Assembly: GCF_042492175.1 (NCBI RefSeq)
Contig: NZ_CP170453.1
Span: 2,728,001 to 2,792,000, forward strand
Length of the DNA stretch: 64,000 bases
Reading direction: 5' to 3'
DNA from: CAJXSN01 sp947492235
GTDB taxonomy: Bacteria; Pseudomonadota; Alphaproteobacteria; Sphingomonadales; Sphingomonadaceae
Below, piece by piece: positions 43,637 through 52,663 of this stretch. Both the position numbers and the translations under genes were made by a program. The notes beneath the pieces were generated by a model. It was not told the DNA's origin. It made no database searches and saw nothing but the letters and a program-made list of their open reading frames with translations. Numbering within the stretch: position 1 is the stretch's first letter; each line of letters opens with the position of its first letter.

Positions 43637-44230
43637 TCAGGCGTTCTCGTCCCGCACTGTCATGGCGATCAGGATCGCCAGAAGCGCCGTCGCGATCGTG
43701 CCGGCAGCGCCTGCTTGCTGGACCCAAGCCATGCCGTCCGTCATGCCGAGAAGGTTGAGGAGTACAGCGGCCAGACCAGCCAGAATGCCGAGGCCCCCGA
43801 GTGCTTTCGCCAAGCCACCGCCGCTGCGCATGGCCGACAAACCGAAGCCGATGGCCGCAAGGCCGAACATCGCTTTGCCATGGAAATAGAGGAAGAATGC
43901 GCCCTGCAATACGGTCTCGAAGACTGCCAGATCTCCAGCATCTTGCGCCGGCCCGAACATCGCCAGCCCCATGCCGACCTGGATCAGATTGACCATTCCG
44001 CCCACCGCGATGGCCGCCCATGCCAGCGGGTGCACCCGGTCACGCGCGGCCAGCACCAGCGCCACGACAGCGGGAATGCTGAACAGGGCCATTTCTGTGA
44101 CCCATGTGATCCGGCGCAGCGTCTCGCCTTCTGAATTGGACACCACGGTAATGTAAAAAACCTGCGTCAGTGCAGTGGCGAATAGGGCCGCAGCGACGAT
44201 CAAAGCGCCGCGCCGAACTGAAAATGTCAT
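43637..44230 (-). CDS. Hypothetical multi-pass membrane protein
   Basis: A 197-residue protein with about six hydrophobic helices (for example RGALIVAAALFATALTQVF, ALFSIPAVVALVLAA, AIAVGGMVNLIQVGMGLAMF, GTIATALLAILIAM). No catalytic motif or family was recognised. It is transcribed away from the alcohol dehydrogenase gene, with 85 bases between them. Confidence 0.65.
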   Translation of the reverse strand: MTFSVRRGALIVAAALFATALTQVFYITVVSNSEGETLRRITWVTEMALFSIPAVVALVLAARDRVHPLAWAAIAVGGMVNLIQVGMGLAMFGPAQDAGDLAVFETVLQGAFFLYFHGKAMFGLAAIGFGLSAMRSGGGLAKALGGLGILAGLAAVLLNLLGMTDGMAWVQQAGAAGTIATALLAILIAMTVRDENA

Positions 44231-44315
44231 GAATCGTATTCCCCTGTTGATGGCCGCTGGACGCGGGCCTCTTGCCTGCTAGGTTCGCCCGGTCCAATCG
44301 AAAGGTTACACCATA

Positions 44316-45362
44316 ATGAAAGCTCTCGTCTTCAACGGCCCCCGCGATATCCGGTACGAGAGCTATGCCGATCCCGAACTGGCCACGCCCAACAGCGTCA
44401 TCATGAAAGTCTCCGCCTGCTCCATCTGCGGCAGCGATCTGCACATGTATCACGGCGCGCATATCGGAAACACGGAATACGGCGCCGACACGCCCAACTT
44501 CTGTGTCGGGCACGAATTCATCGGCGAAGTCGTGGAAGCGGGCAGCGATGTGCATCTCTACAAGCCGGGCGCGAAAGTGCTGGCGGCGGGCGGCACGGGC
44601 TGCGGATCGTGCCCCGCCTGCCTCATCGGTCAGCCGCTCAAATGCCCGCAAGCCACCGCCTTCGGGCTGAGCACGGCCTTGCAGGGCGGTCAGGCGGAAT
44701 ATGTCTGCGTGCCCAATGCCGACAAAACCTTGATGCCGACTGAGGGGCTTACCGACGAACAGGCGTTATTGCTCACAGATGGCATGGCGACCGCCTATTT
44801 CGGTCTGACCCGCGCCGAGCCCAAGCCAGGCGGAACGGTGGCTATCGTCGGCCTTGGCCCCATCGGGCTGATCGGGGTGGAACTGGCCTTTGCCTTGGGC
44901 GCCGCCAAAGTGTTCGCCATCGATCCAGTCGCCGAACGGCGCAACGCGGCCGAGGCACTGGGTGCGATCACCTTCGCCCCGGGCCCTGATCTGGTCGAGC
45001 AAATCCGCGAGGCGACGGGCGGACTGGGCGCAGACAGCGTTTTCGAGGCATCCGGTGCGAGCGGAGCGATTGCCGCGGTGTTGCCGCTGGTGGCGCATGG
45101 CGGGAATGCCAGTTTCGTCGGCATTCCGGAGCCGCAAGACACCCTGCCCCTCCCCCTCATCATGTTCAAAAACGTGACCGTGCGCGGCGGCATCTGCGAC
45201 GTGCCGAATATGTGGCAGCATCTGGTACCGATGGTCCAGCAAGGCCGAGTGAAGGCGGAAGGACTGTTCAGCCACGACTTCACCCTGTCCGAAGGTGCAG
45301 AAGCCTACCGCATCTTCGACGCCAAAGAAGACGGCGTCGTGAAGGTGAAGATCACCGTTTGA
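44316..45362 (+). CDS. Zinc-dependent alcohol dehydrogenase family protein (MDR)
   Basis: A 348-residue medium-chain dehydrogenase. The catalytic zinc ligands are in CSICGSDLH and GHEFIGEVVEAG. The structural zinc site is in GTGCGSCPACLIGQPLKC, with four Cys residues. The Rossmann motif VGLGPIGLIGVELA starts the NAD(P) domain, followed by an acidic residue (AIDPVAERR), which suggests NAD. The substrate is unknown; relatives act on alcohols, polyols or glutathione-bound aldehydes. It has its own intergenic region upstream. Confidence 0.9.
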   Translation: MKALVFNGPRDIRYESYADPELATPNSVIMKVSACSICGSDLHMYHGAHIGNTEYGADTPNFCVGHEFIGEVVEAGSDVHLYKPGAKVLAAGGTGCGSCPACLIGQPLKCPQATAFGLSTALQGGQAEYVCVPNADKTLMPTEGLTDEQALLLTDGMATAYFGLTRAEPKPGGTVAIVGLGPIGLIGVELAFALGAAKVFAIDPVAERRNAAEALGAITFAPGPDLVEQIREATGGLGADSVFEASGASGAIAAVLPLVAHGGNASFVGIPEPQDTLPLPLIMFKNVTVRGGICDVPNMWQHLVPMVQQGRVKAEGLFSHDFTLSEGAEAYRIFDAKEDGVVKVKITV

Positions 45363-45469
45363 TCAGGACCAAAACCAAGTCACGGCAGTCAGAGCGCGAC
45401 CGCGCGCCGCAGCCCCTGGTGCGCCCCCTCGGAGGCATCGGCGAAGCCGATAAGCCGTGAGAGAATAAA

Positions 45470-45554
45470 TGGTGCCCCTGGCCCGACTCGAACGGGCACT
45501 CCGTTAGGAACTCGATTTTGAGTCGAGCGCGTCTACCAATTCCACCACAGGGGC
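45470..45554 (-). tRNA. tRNA-Leu (CAA)
   Basis: A complete 85-base class II tRNA. The acceptor GCCCCTG (45554-45548) pairs with CAGGGGC, followed by A and an encoded CCA. The anticodon loop TCAAAAT has anticodon CAA, a long variable arm follows, and the T-arm contains GTTCGAGTC. Confidence 0.96.
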
Positions 45555-45582
45555 GCACCAATCAGACGGCGCGCGGATAGCC

Positions 45583-46416
45583 TTACTTGAGGGCGTTTGC
45601 CAACAGTTTGTGTAGCCGCGAATGCAATGCGTCATTGGCGGCCAGAACCTGGCGCGAATGGATAGGCTGCGAACGCCCACGGAAATCGGACACGAAACCG
45701 CCCGCCTCGCGCACCATCAGGCAGCCTGCGGCGGTATCCCAGTCGTTGAGCCCGCTTTCCCAGAAACCGTCAAACCGGCCCGCAGCCAGCCATGCGAGAT
45801 CCAGCGAGGCGGTGCCGTACCGGCGAATGCCCGCCACTTCCGGACCGATGGCGCCGAAAATGCGGCTCCATTCGGCGAAATCGCCGTGGCCGGAGAACGG
45901 AATGCCGGTGGCGATGAGCGCTTCGGAAAGGGACCGGCGCGACGATACCCGTAGGCGGCCATCATGCAGCCAGGCACCGCGCGATTTTTCCGCCCAGTAG
46001 GTCTCGTCGAGGATCGGCTGGTAGATGACCCCGGCGGTCACTTCACCCCACGGGTCACCGCTCATCCCGGCACCGCCCGGCTTGGGCTCCTGCACCGCGA
46101 TGGAAATCGCGAAATGCGGGATGGCGTGCAGGAAGTTGCTGGTGCCGTCCAGCGGATCGATGATCCAGCGCGGCTTCGTCGGATCTCCCTCGATTGTGCC
46201 GCCCTCCTCCAGCACGAAGCCCCAGTCGGGCCGCGCGGCGAGCAGCTCGTCATATAGGGTGCGCTCGGAAATCTGGTCGGCCTTGGACACGAAATCCGCC
46301 GGGCCTTTTCGGCTCACCTGCAGATGTTCGACCTCGCCGAAATCACGGCGCAGCTTTCCGCCAGCCTTGCGCGCGGCGCGTTCCATAACGCGCACCAGTC
46401 CTGAATACATCGACAT
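45583..46416 (-). CDS. Inositol monophosphatase family protein
   Basis: A 277-residue Mg2+-dependent phosphatase. Motif A is WIIDPLDGTSNF with the metal ligands Asp, and motif B is LNDWDTAAGCLMVREAGG. The upstream Glu of the family is in FVLEEGG (the usual form is EE). Members hydrolyse inositol phosphates, fructose-1,6-bisphosphate or nucleotide-sugar-like phosphates (SuhB, CysQ and others). The exact substrate is not clear. It lies just downstream of efp on the same strand (six bases), so the two are co-transcribed. Confidence 0.9.
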   Translation of the reverse strand: MSMYSGLVRVMERAARKAGGKLRRDFGEVEHLQVSRKGPADFVSKADQISERTLYDELLAARPDWGFVLEEGGTIEGDPTKPRWIIDPLDGTSNFLHAIPHFAISIAVQEPKPGGAGMSGDPWGEVTAGVIYQPILDETYWAEKSRGAWLHDGRLRVSSRRSLSEALIATGIPFSGHGDFAEWSRIFGAIGPEVAGIRRYGTASLDLAWLAAGRFDGFWESGLNDWDTAAGCLMVREAGGFVSDFRGRSQPIHSRQVLAANDALHSRLHKLLANALK

Positions 46417-46422
46417 GAGGTG

Positions 46423-46986
46423 TTAGCTCGCCTTGCCGACATAGGTTTGTTCGTACACGTCCACGATGATGCGCGTGCCGCTTTCGATATGCGGTGGCAC
46501 CATGACGCGCACACCGTTTTCCAGCACGGCGGGCTTGTAGCTGGAGGACGCGGTCTGGCCCTTCACCACGGCATCGGCCTCGGTGATGGTGGCTTCGACC
46601 TGTTCCGGCAGAGCGACCGAGATCGGCTTTTCTTCCCACAGTTCCAGCTTCACGGTCATGCCGTCTTCCAGGAATGCGCGGGCGTCGCCCAGCAGATCGG
46701 CAGGCAGATTGATCTGCTCGAAGGTTTCCTGATCCATGAAGACCAGCATATCGTCCTCGGCATAGAGATACTGGTATTCCTTGGTGTCGAGGCGGACCTT
46801 CTCGACCGTATCGGCGCTGCGGAAGCGGACATTGGTTTTGCGCCCGTCCTGCAGGTTCTTCATCTCGACCTGCATATACGCGCCGCCCTTGCCGGGCTGC
46901 GTGTGCTGAATCTTGGCAACTTTCCAGATGCCGTTTTCATATTCGATGATGTTACCGGGACGAATGTCCACGCCGCTCATTTTCAT
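46423..46986 (-). CDS. efp: Translation elongation factor P
   Basis: A 187-residue three-domain factor that relieves ribosome stalling at polyproline runs. The loop HTQPGKGGAYMQVEMKN carries the Lys that is modified (by EpmA-type enzymes) in many bacteria; Arg-type EF-P has a different tip. Domain III ends GTRIIVDVYEQTYVGKAS. The ATG at 46986 gives MKMSGVDIRPGN, the normal start; the longer ORF upstream is not EF-P-like. It precedes the inositol phosphatase gene by six bases. Confidence 0.95.
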   Translation of the reverse strand: MKMSGVDIRPGNIIEYENGIWKVAKIQHTQPGKGGAYMQVEMKNLQDGRKTNVRFRSADTVEKVRLDTKEYQYLYAEDDMLVFMDQETFEQINLPADLLGDARAFLEDGMTVKLELWEEKPISVALPEQVEATITEADAVVKGQTASSSYKPAVLENGVRVMVPPHIESGTRIIVDVYEQTYVGKAS

Positions 46987-47126
46987 GGGGAGATGCCTTT
47001 TTGGTGCGAATGCCAGACGGGACCGCGCGGCCCGGCCTGGTAAGTTTCCTGCGCGCATTAGCCGCTGGGTCAGCTTGCGGCAAGGAGTGTGGCGATATGG
47101 TGCGCGCCATGATAATTGCACGCTCT

Positions 47127-47501
47127 ATGAAGACATCCCTCCTCTTGGCAGCGGTGGCCATCGCCACGCCTCTCGCCATGGGCAGCCCGGCGCTTGCCCA
47201 GCCCAGCGGCCAGCTCGAAACCCTGCCGCTGGGGCAATACCGGTGCTCTGTTCCGGGCAGCGCTGCGGGGCAGGCATGGGTTCCGGTTCCCGGCATGGAT
47301 TTCGTGATCGGCAATGCGTCCAGCTATACCGCTGCAAGCGGCAGCGGGACCTATCTGGCCACGGCCAGGACCGTCACCTTCACGCGCGGCCCGATGAAGG
47401 GTGCAAAGTTTGCCCGCCGGATGGCCAGCATCCTGCAGAAATACGGCGATGACGGACAACTGAGCCGGGTTCGCTGTGTGCGTGAAGGGCCTGCGCGTTA
47501 A
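47127..47501 (+). CDS. Small secreted hypothetical protein
   Basis: A 124-residue protein with a clear signal peptide (KTSLLLAAVAIATPLAM, cut after ALAQ). The mature part has two Cys residues (YRCSVPG and RVRCVREGP) and a Gly/Ser-rich centre (NASSYTAASGSGTYLATART). No known domain was recognised. An upstream in-frame ATG at 47109 is possible. It converges with the M23 peptidase gene, 12 bases away. Confidence 0.7.
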   Translation: MKTSLLLAAVAIATPLAMGSPALAQPSGQLETLPLGQYRCSVPGSAAGQAWVPVPGMDFVIGNASSYTAASGSGTYLATARTVTFTRGPMKGAKFARRMASILQKYGDDGQLSRVRCVREGPAR

Positions 47502-47513
47502 AAATCAAGCCAG

Positions 47514-48239
47514 TTAGAACGCGCCGCCCGAACGCTGCGCGGTTGCCTGACCGGTCAGCAGCGGGAACGGGTTCACCGCATTGGCAGGCTCCCACCATTC
47601 GGCATCCTCGGTCGTGCGCAGGATCGCAAAATGGAGATGCGGTGCATTGGCATCGGCATTGCCGGACGATCCCACAGACCCGAGCCGCTGGCCTCGCCGC
47701 ACGCGCATCCCTTCGCGCAGGCCCTGCGCATACTCATCCAGATGCGCATAATAATGGATCGTCTGGCGGTCGGGGGAGCGTACATAGATCGTCAGCCCGC
47801 CTGCATCGGAACGGAACAGTTTCTCGACCTCGCCGGCGCCCGCCGCGATGACCGAGGTGCCCCTCGGGGCCATGATATCAATCGCTTCATGCAAGCGATC
47901 CCCACCTTGCGCCGAGGCGGAGTAAGTATCGGAAAGGTCGGACGGGCGGACATTCAGCACCGGGACCAGCAATTGCGCAGCCTCGCTCTCGGTGGGCGAA
48001 GAAACATCATTGCGATCGAGCGGTGCGGCTGCGGGCGGTGCCGGGTCGGCAACATCCTCTGTTTCCGAAACGGCCGTTTCCGTTGGCGTGGGACTGGGCG
48101 CAGCCTCAGCCGGACGCACCGCATCGCGCTGGCCTTCGGCTGTCGCGTTCTCGATCAGGCTGCCGCCCGCAACGATCCACACGGCAGAGGTCAGCGTGGC
48201 AGTGATGACGATGGTCAGAAGGCGATCCAGGAACTTCAT
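47514..48239 (-). CDS. M23-family metallopeptidase (LytM-like)
   Basis: A 241-residue protein with an N-terminal membrane anchor or signal (LLTIVITATLTSAVWIVAGG), a Pro/Ala/Glu-rich linker (about 40-85) and a peptidase M23 domain. The zinc motif is in LHEAIDIMAPRGTSV and the second His pair in APHLHFAI. Such proteins cut or bind peptidoglycan cross-links in the periplasm. It is the last gene of a minus-strand stretch that begins with thiE. Confidence 0.88.
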   Translation of the reverse strand: MKFLDRLLTIVITATLTSAVWIVAGGSLIENATAEGQRDAVRPAEAAPSPTPTETAVSETEDVADPAPPAAAPLDRNDVSSPTESEAAQLLVPVLNVRPSDLSDTYSASAQGGDRLHEAIDIMAPRGTSVIAAGAGEVEKLFRSDAGGLTIYVRSPDRQTIHYYAHLDEYAQGLREGMRVRRGQRLGSVGSSGNADANAPHLHFAILRTTEDAEWWEPANAVNPFPLLTGQATAQRSGGAF

Positions 48240-48305
48240 GGTTCGGCATTAGAGTATATGCAGAAGAAAATCACGCATTGCGCGCGCTTAAACCACCCCC
48301 TTTGA

Positions 48306-48950
48306 TCAATCGGCGACGGCTTCGCTCTTCGCCTCCGCCACGGCCTTCGAAAATGCCTCGACCGCTGCGGCTTCATCGCCATTCCAGACAGCGCCGGACA
48401 CAGCCAGAAAATCGGCCCCCGCTTCTACCAGAGGGCCGCAATTGTCGGGCGTTATCCCGCCGATCGCGACGCAAGGGATTTCAAAGACATTCGACCACCA
48501 CTCGAGGATTTCCACCTCGGGACGATGCTCGCTTTGTTTGGTGGTGCTGGGGAAGAAGGCTCCAAAGGCGACGTAATCGGCCCCCGCCTCACCCGCCTCC
48601 ATCGCCAGATGGCGGCTGGCATGGCACGTCACCCCGATTTGCGCCTCGCGGCCCAGTTCTTCGCGGGCATCGCGTGGGTCGCCGTCGCCCTGCCCCAGAT
48701 GCACGCCGTCCGCATTCAGCCGCCGGGCGAGCGCCGCATCGTCATTCACGATAAACGCCACATCATGGGCGGCACAGATCTCCTGCAACGGTGCAGCCAG
48801 ATCGGCGGCCTCGTGCTGATCCACCCCTTTCACCCTGAACTGAAATGCAGTGACAAAGCCCTCCCCCGCATCAAGCGCGCGCTCGAGCCGAGAGGGAAAG
48901 TCGCCGCCAACATCGAGCGGGGAGATCAGGTACAATTGGCAATCGGTCAT
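48306..48950 (-). CDS. thiE: Thiamine phosphate synthase
   Basis: A 214-residue TIM-barrel enzyme that joins HMP-PP and thiazole phosphate in thiamine synthesis. Blocks are FQFRVKG, FIVNDDAALARRLNADGVHLGQGD, GVTCHASRH, GADYVAFGAFFPSTTK and VAIGGITPDNCGPLVEAGADFLAV. The ATG at 48950 gives MTDCQLYLISP; a longer ORF overlaps the divergent lipoprotein-like gene. No TPP riboswitch was seen in the short 21-base divergent gap. Confidence 0.9.
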   Translation of the reverse strand: MTDCQLYLISPLDVGGDFPSRLERALDAGEGFVTAFQFRVKGVDQHEAADLAAPLQEICAAHDVAFIVNDDAALARRLNADGVHLGQGDGDPRDAREELGREAQIGVTCHASRHLAMEAGEAGADYVAFGAFFPSTTKQSEHRPEVEILEWWSNVFEIPCVAIGGITPDNCGPLVEAGADFLAVSGAVWNGDEAAAVEAFSKAVAEAKSEAVAD

Positions 48951-48971
48951 GGCGCGTGCATTATCCCCGGC

Positions 48972-49412
48972 ATGACCCCGCGCCAAGCCCTGTCCGCCGC
49001 GAGTATGCTCGCTTTACTGCAATTGGGCACGGGGTGCGCTGGAGTGCCCAATGATGCGGCAGAGCTCGAGGCAGAGTGCACCCTCGGTCCCTGCGTAGGG
49101 ATCGGGACGTGGCAAAGCTTTGCGGATGCCGAGATCATGCCTGTCGAAGTGGTGTCCGACAGCCGCTGTCCAGCGGATGCCCGATGCGTGTGGCCGGGCG
49201 AACTCACTCTGGAAGCGCGAGTCCTGACCGATGCCGGAGAGGCCCGGCTCGTCTTGAACAGCGCGAAACCGACAGACCACCGGGACGTCAGGCTGGAAAT
49301 CGTCGAGATCGCACCGATTCCGACGACTCAATCCATGCCCATCGCCCCGTCAGCCTATCGCTTCCGTTTCGAGGTAACCCCGCTGGGAACCCCGAAATTC
49401 GCGCCGGGTTGA
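48972..49412 (+). CDS. Small secreted protein, possible lipoprotein
   Basis: A 146-residue protein with an N-terminal hydrophobic stretch (ASMLALLQLG) followed by a Cys (TGCAGVP), which looks like a lipobox but lacks a perfect Leu at -3. The mature part contains paired Cys residues (CTLGPCVGIG; SRCPADARCVWPGE), with CVW typical of a small family of secreted proteins of unknown function. It starts 21 bases from divergent thiE and converges with fda. Confidence 0.75.
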   Translation: MTPRQALSAASMLALLQLGTGCAGVPNDAAELEAECTLGPCVGIGTWQSFADAEIMPVEVVSDSRCPADARCVWPGELTLEARVLTDAGEARLVLNSAKPTDHRDVRLEIVEIAPIPTTQSMPIAPSAYRFRFEVTPLGTPKFAPG

Positions 49413-49416
49413 ACCG

Positions 49417-50313
49417 TTACGCCGGCGCTTTGCTGGCGGCGTAGATCGCGTCGATTGCGGAACCCAGCGCTTGATCGAAGCCCTGCTGGTCCATCTGCGC
49501 GCGCAGTTCCTGCAGCAGAGCGCGGCTGAAGCTGGCGATCATACCGTGGTTTTTCGCGAGTTCGGTGCAGGCCTCGTCGCGCGAATAACCGCCCGACAAT
49601 GCCACAACGCGCAGCACCTTCGGGTGCTCGGTCAGCGGCTTGTAGAGGTCGGGCTCGCTGGGGATCGTCAGCTTCAGCATCACCTGCTGGCCATCGGGCA
49701 CACGGTTCAGCTGATCGAGCATCGCGGCGAGGAGCTGCGCCTCGGCTTGCGGGCGGCTTTCGCTCTTCAGGCTGACTTCCGGCTCCAGAATGGGGACCAG
49801 ACCATTGCCAAGAATCTGCAGGCCGAAATCCATTTGCTGGCGGACATTGTCGGCGACACCTGTTTCATCTGCCTCGTGAATGACGCTGCGCATTTTCGTG
49901 CCGAACACGCCCAGTTCCTTTGCCCGCGCGCAATTGGCATCGAGCTCGGGCATATCCTTCATCAGCTGCACGCCGTTGGCGGTGTCGTGCATGCCCTTGT
50001 CGACTTTCAGGAAAGGCACGATCCCCTTGGCCCGCAGACGTTCTGGGATGGGCGAGCCATCAGGCGTGCAGCCTTCCATCGTCTTCTCGAACAGGATCGC
50101 GCCCACGACTTTCTCGCCGGTGAATGCCGCGCTTTCCACGATGCGGCAGCGCATTTCGTGGATTTTTGCGAACATCTCTTCATCGCCCGACCATTCGTCT
50201 TCGCCAACGCCGTAGCCTGCCAGCGCCTTGGGCGTGGAGCCGCCGGACTGGTCCAGCGCTGCAATAAAGCCATCGCCTTGCGCCATTTTGGCTTTCATCT
50301 CGTCGAAATTCAT
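49417..50313 (-). CDS. fda: Class I fructose-bisphosphate aldolase
   Basis: A 298-residue Schiff-base aldolase of the bacterial (Staphylococcus) class I type, which makes dihydroxyacetone phosphate and glyceraldehyde-3-phosphate from fructose-1,6-bisphosphate. The N-terminus MAQGDGFIAALDQSGGSTPK and the blocks VGAILFEKTM, FLKVDKGM, LVPILEPEVS and VVALSGGYSRDEAC are characteristic. The ATG at 50313 is the natural start. In sphingomonads this gene often follows tkt-gap-pgk; here about 5.2 kb (50314-55562) of other genes lie between pgk and fda. Confidence 0.93.
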   Translation of the reverse strand: MNFDEMKAKMAQGDGFIAALDQSGGSTPKALAGYGVGEDEWSGDEEMFAKIHEMRCRIVESAAFTGEKVVGAILFEKTMEGCTPDGSPIPERLRAKGIVPFLKVDKGMHDTANGVQLMKDMPELDANCARAKELGVFGTKMRSVIHEADETGVADNVRQQMDFGLQILGNGLVPILEPEVSLKSESRPQAEAQLLAAMLDQLNRVPDGQQVMLKLTIPSEPDLYKPLTEHPKVLRVVALSGGYSRDEACTELAKNHGMIASFSRALLQELRAQMDQQGFDQALGSAIDAIYAASKAPA

Positions 50314-50465
50314 GGGGGTCAGGTCCTTCAAACTTTGGGAACGCGCGAATGTGCGTGCATACGAATGCGACGCGCAGCCTTTAGCCAGCGAGACGGCGGC
50401 CCGCAACAGGCGCACGGTAACCTTTCAAGCAGCCAAGCGTATACATCACATCAGGGAGAGATATT

Positions 50466-51224
50466 GTGCTGGACCAGAAACAGACTGAATTGTGCAACGC
50501 GAACACTACCGACTTCAGCGACCTGAAGGCGCTGACCATCAATTGCTCGCTCAAACCCACGCCGGAGGCTTCACATACCGACAAACTTCTCGGGACAGCA
50601 GAGGCGATCATGGTGCGGAGCGGCGTGTCGCTGGAACAGGTCCGGCTGGTCGATCACCACATCGCCCACGGCGTCTACCCCGATATGACGGAGCACGGCG
50701 CCGAGCGTGATGACTGGCCGGCAATCTGGGAGAAGGTGAAGGCGGCAGACATCCTGCTGGTCGGCACGCCCATCTGGCTGGGCGAGAAGAGCAGTGTCTG
50801 CCAGCAGCTGATAGAGCGGCTTTACGCGCATTCGGGGCAAACCAATGACAAGGGCCAGTACGCCTTTTACGGCAAGGTTGCCGGAGTGTTCGTTACCGGC
50901 AATGAAGACGGCATAAAACACGTCGCCATGGGGACGCTCTACTCGCTCCAGCATGTCGGCTACACCATCCCGCCGCAGGCCGATGCCGGCTGGATCGGCG
51001 AGGCAGGACCGGGGCCAAGTTATGGGGACCCGCTGGAGGACGGCGAGGGCTATGTCGGATTTGACAATGACTTCACCCGCCGCAACGCGACCTTCGCGAC
51101 TTGGAACATGCTGCATTTCGCGCGGATGCTCAAAGATGCAGGCGGTATCCCGGCCTATGGCAATTCGGTCGATTTGTGGAACGAAGGTCGCCGGTTCGAT
51201 GCCCCCAATCCGGAATATCGCTAA
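50466..51224 (+). CDS. Flavodoxin-family / NADPH-dependent FMN reductase-like protein
   Basis: A 252-residue flavoprotein of the flavodoxin superfamily. The first strand LKALTINCSLKPTPEASHTDKLL begins the FMN phosphate loop, and ADILLVGTPIWLGEKSSVCQQLIERL is the ring-binding loop seen in NADPH-dependent FMN reductases. KVAGVFVTGNEDG fits the third flavin-binding region. The GTG start follows GGGAGAGATATT. It faces, and by four bases overlaps, the degenerate halogenase gene. FAD halogenases need reduced flavin, so a partner role is possible but not shown. Confidence 0.82.
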   Translation: MLDQKQTELCNANTTDFSDLKALTINCSLKPTPEASHTDKLLGTAEAIMVRSGVSLEQVRLVDHHIAHGVYPDMTEHGAERDDWPAIWEKVKAADILLVGTPIWLGEKSSVCQQLIERLYAHSGQTNDKGQYAFYGKVAGVFVTGNEDGIKHVAMGTLYSLQHVGYTIPPQADAGWIGEAGPGPSYGDPLEDGEGYVGFDNDFTRRNATFATWNMLHFARMLKDAGGIPAYGNSVDLWNEGRRFDAPNPEYR

Positions 51225-52663
51225 CGCATACGCCGGAAATACGCATCCTGGTCGGTCATACCGGTAAGAGCGCGTTCCAGGTCGGCGCGAATAGACGACA
51301 AGATACGCGATGCCTGCTCGGGAGGGATCGCTTGGGCACGGCGGTCGATCTGCTGCGGAGTGATGCCAAACTGAATTAGCAGCTCTATCCAGGTCTGCTG
51401 GTCGGCATGGTCCCGCTCGAACGAAGGCACGCGGCCGCGACTGGAGAATTGGTCGATCCGGGTTTGCAGGTTTGCCGGCGGTGGTGCGGCGCGCATCGCT
51501 TCCCAGAACTCGCCTTTGCGCGTGCACAGATACAGCGGAGCGAAGGCGAAATCGGTGATGCCGCGCAGGGCTTCTGCGTGCTTGCGGTTAAACGCCTTGG
51601 CCTCGGCCTGCATGTCGGTGCGGCTGGGTAGGCCATCTGCCAGCAGCAGCGCCTGCGCCTGAAGCAGCGCTATATCGGCGGAGAGCATGGGGCCGAGCTG
51701 CGCTGAGGCTGGTCCGAGGCGGGCGACATTATCCTGCCACGGGGCGTTGGTCGCATGGTTAGCCGCGTCGGTGATTGCCGCATTTTCGCAGACCGTTTTG
51801 GCAATAACTTCGTCGGATGTTTGGGCCGAACAGGCGAACGCAAGGAACTGTTTGGAGGCTGTTGGCGTGGAAGCCAGGACAGCGTCCTCCAAGGCGCGGT
51901 ATGTCGGCAGGGTCTGTGCCTGATCCTTTGCCATCTCCGCAGTGGCCATCCGGTGCGGCAGGAAGGGAACTAGCTCCGAAATTTGACCTTCGCTGCCCCC
52001 AAGGTCGCCTGAGCAATCGACGAAGAAATCGCCTGAAAGAAGAGAGCCGTCCGCCAGCTTTACCGCTGTGACCGATCCGTCATCATCGCGCTGTGCGCCC
52101 TGCACCTTGCCGGCGGTGATTGTGCCGCGCTGACGGCACCGATCCCGCAGCATCGCGGCATAGGCGCCCCGCCCCACACTCACCTGAGGTCCGAGCATGG
52201 CCAGCGGAGATTCGGGTGCATCCGAAGGCAGCGCCATCTTACCCGCCTCAGCCGCCCTAGCGGCAAAACGAAGCGGCGCGAAAGCATTGGCCAGATCACC
52301 GTCCTGACGTTGACCCGCGATCATATTCCGCACCAGATGGTGGAGCGCGACGCCCCCGACCATCGGCAAGGTGCCCGAAGGCGCGGTGACGAAGCGGCTG
52401 CCCTCGCCCATCCAGCCTTCCATGGCGCTGCCGAGCGACGGCCACGCATCGCATCCGGTGATCAAATCGGCGCAATCCAGCCCGAGCCGCGAATGAAAGT
52501 CGCTGGCAATCGGCACGGTCGCTGCCAATGCTCCGTCGCTCGCCATGTCCTCGACTACATGGAGAGCAATCGCACCGGGCAATTCGCGCGCCAGCAGCGC
52601 TGCCACCGGCCACACATCGACGGTGCGCCCGGTGACCACAATTGTCTCGACAGGCCTGCTCAA
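51221..52663 (-). CDS. Degenerate tryptophan-halogenase paralogue
   Basis: A 480-residue homologue of flavin-dependent tryptophan halogenases. It retains the family fold pattern and length but lacks the GxGxxG FAD motif: the N-terminus reads IVVTGRTVDVWPVAALLA. No WxWxIP halogenase motif was found. Recognisable parts are SGDFFVDCSGDLGG and RKHAEALRGITDFAFAPLYLC. This suggests a non-catalytic or altered partner of the intact enzyme next to it. Its start overlaps the end of the intact halogenase gene by four bases, so the two are translationally coupled. Confidence 0.78.
   Translation of the reverse strand: MSRPVETIVVTGRTVDVWPVAALLARELPGAIALHVVEDMASDGALAATVPIASDFHSRLGLDCADLITGCDAWPSLGSAMEGWMGEGSRFVTAPSGTLPMVGGVALHHLVRNMIAGQRQDGDLANAFAPLRFAARAAEAGKMALPSDAPESPLAMLGPQVSVGRGAYAAMLRDRCRQRGTITAGKVQGAQRDDDGSVTAVKLADGSLLSGDFFVDCSGDLGGSEGQISELVPFLPHRMATAEMAKDQAQTLPTYRALEDAVLASTPTASKQFLAFACSAQTSDEVIAKTVCENAAITDAANHATNAPWQDNVARLGPASAQLGPMLSADIALLQAQALLLADGLPSRTDMQAEAKAFNRKHAEALRGITDFAFAPLYLCTRKGEFWEAMRAAPPPANLQTRIDQFSSRGRVPSFERDHADQQTWIELLIQFGITPQQIDRRAQAIPPEQASRILSSIRADLERALTGMTDQDAYFRRMR

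Noticed and set aside
48951..48971. TPP riboswitch before thiE
   Set aside because: The divergent gap is only 21 bases and contains no THI-box sequence.
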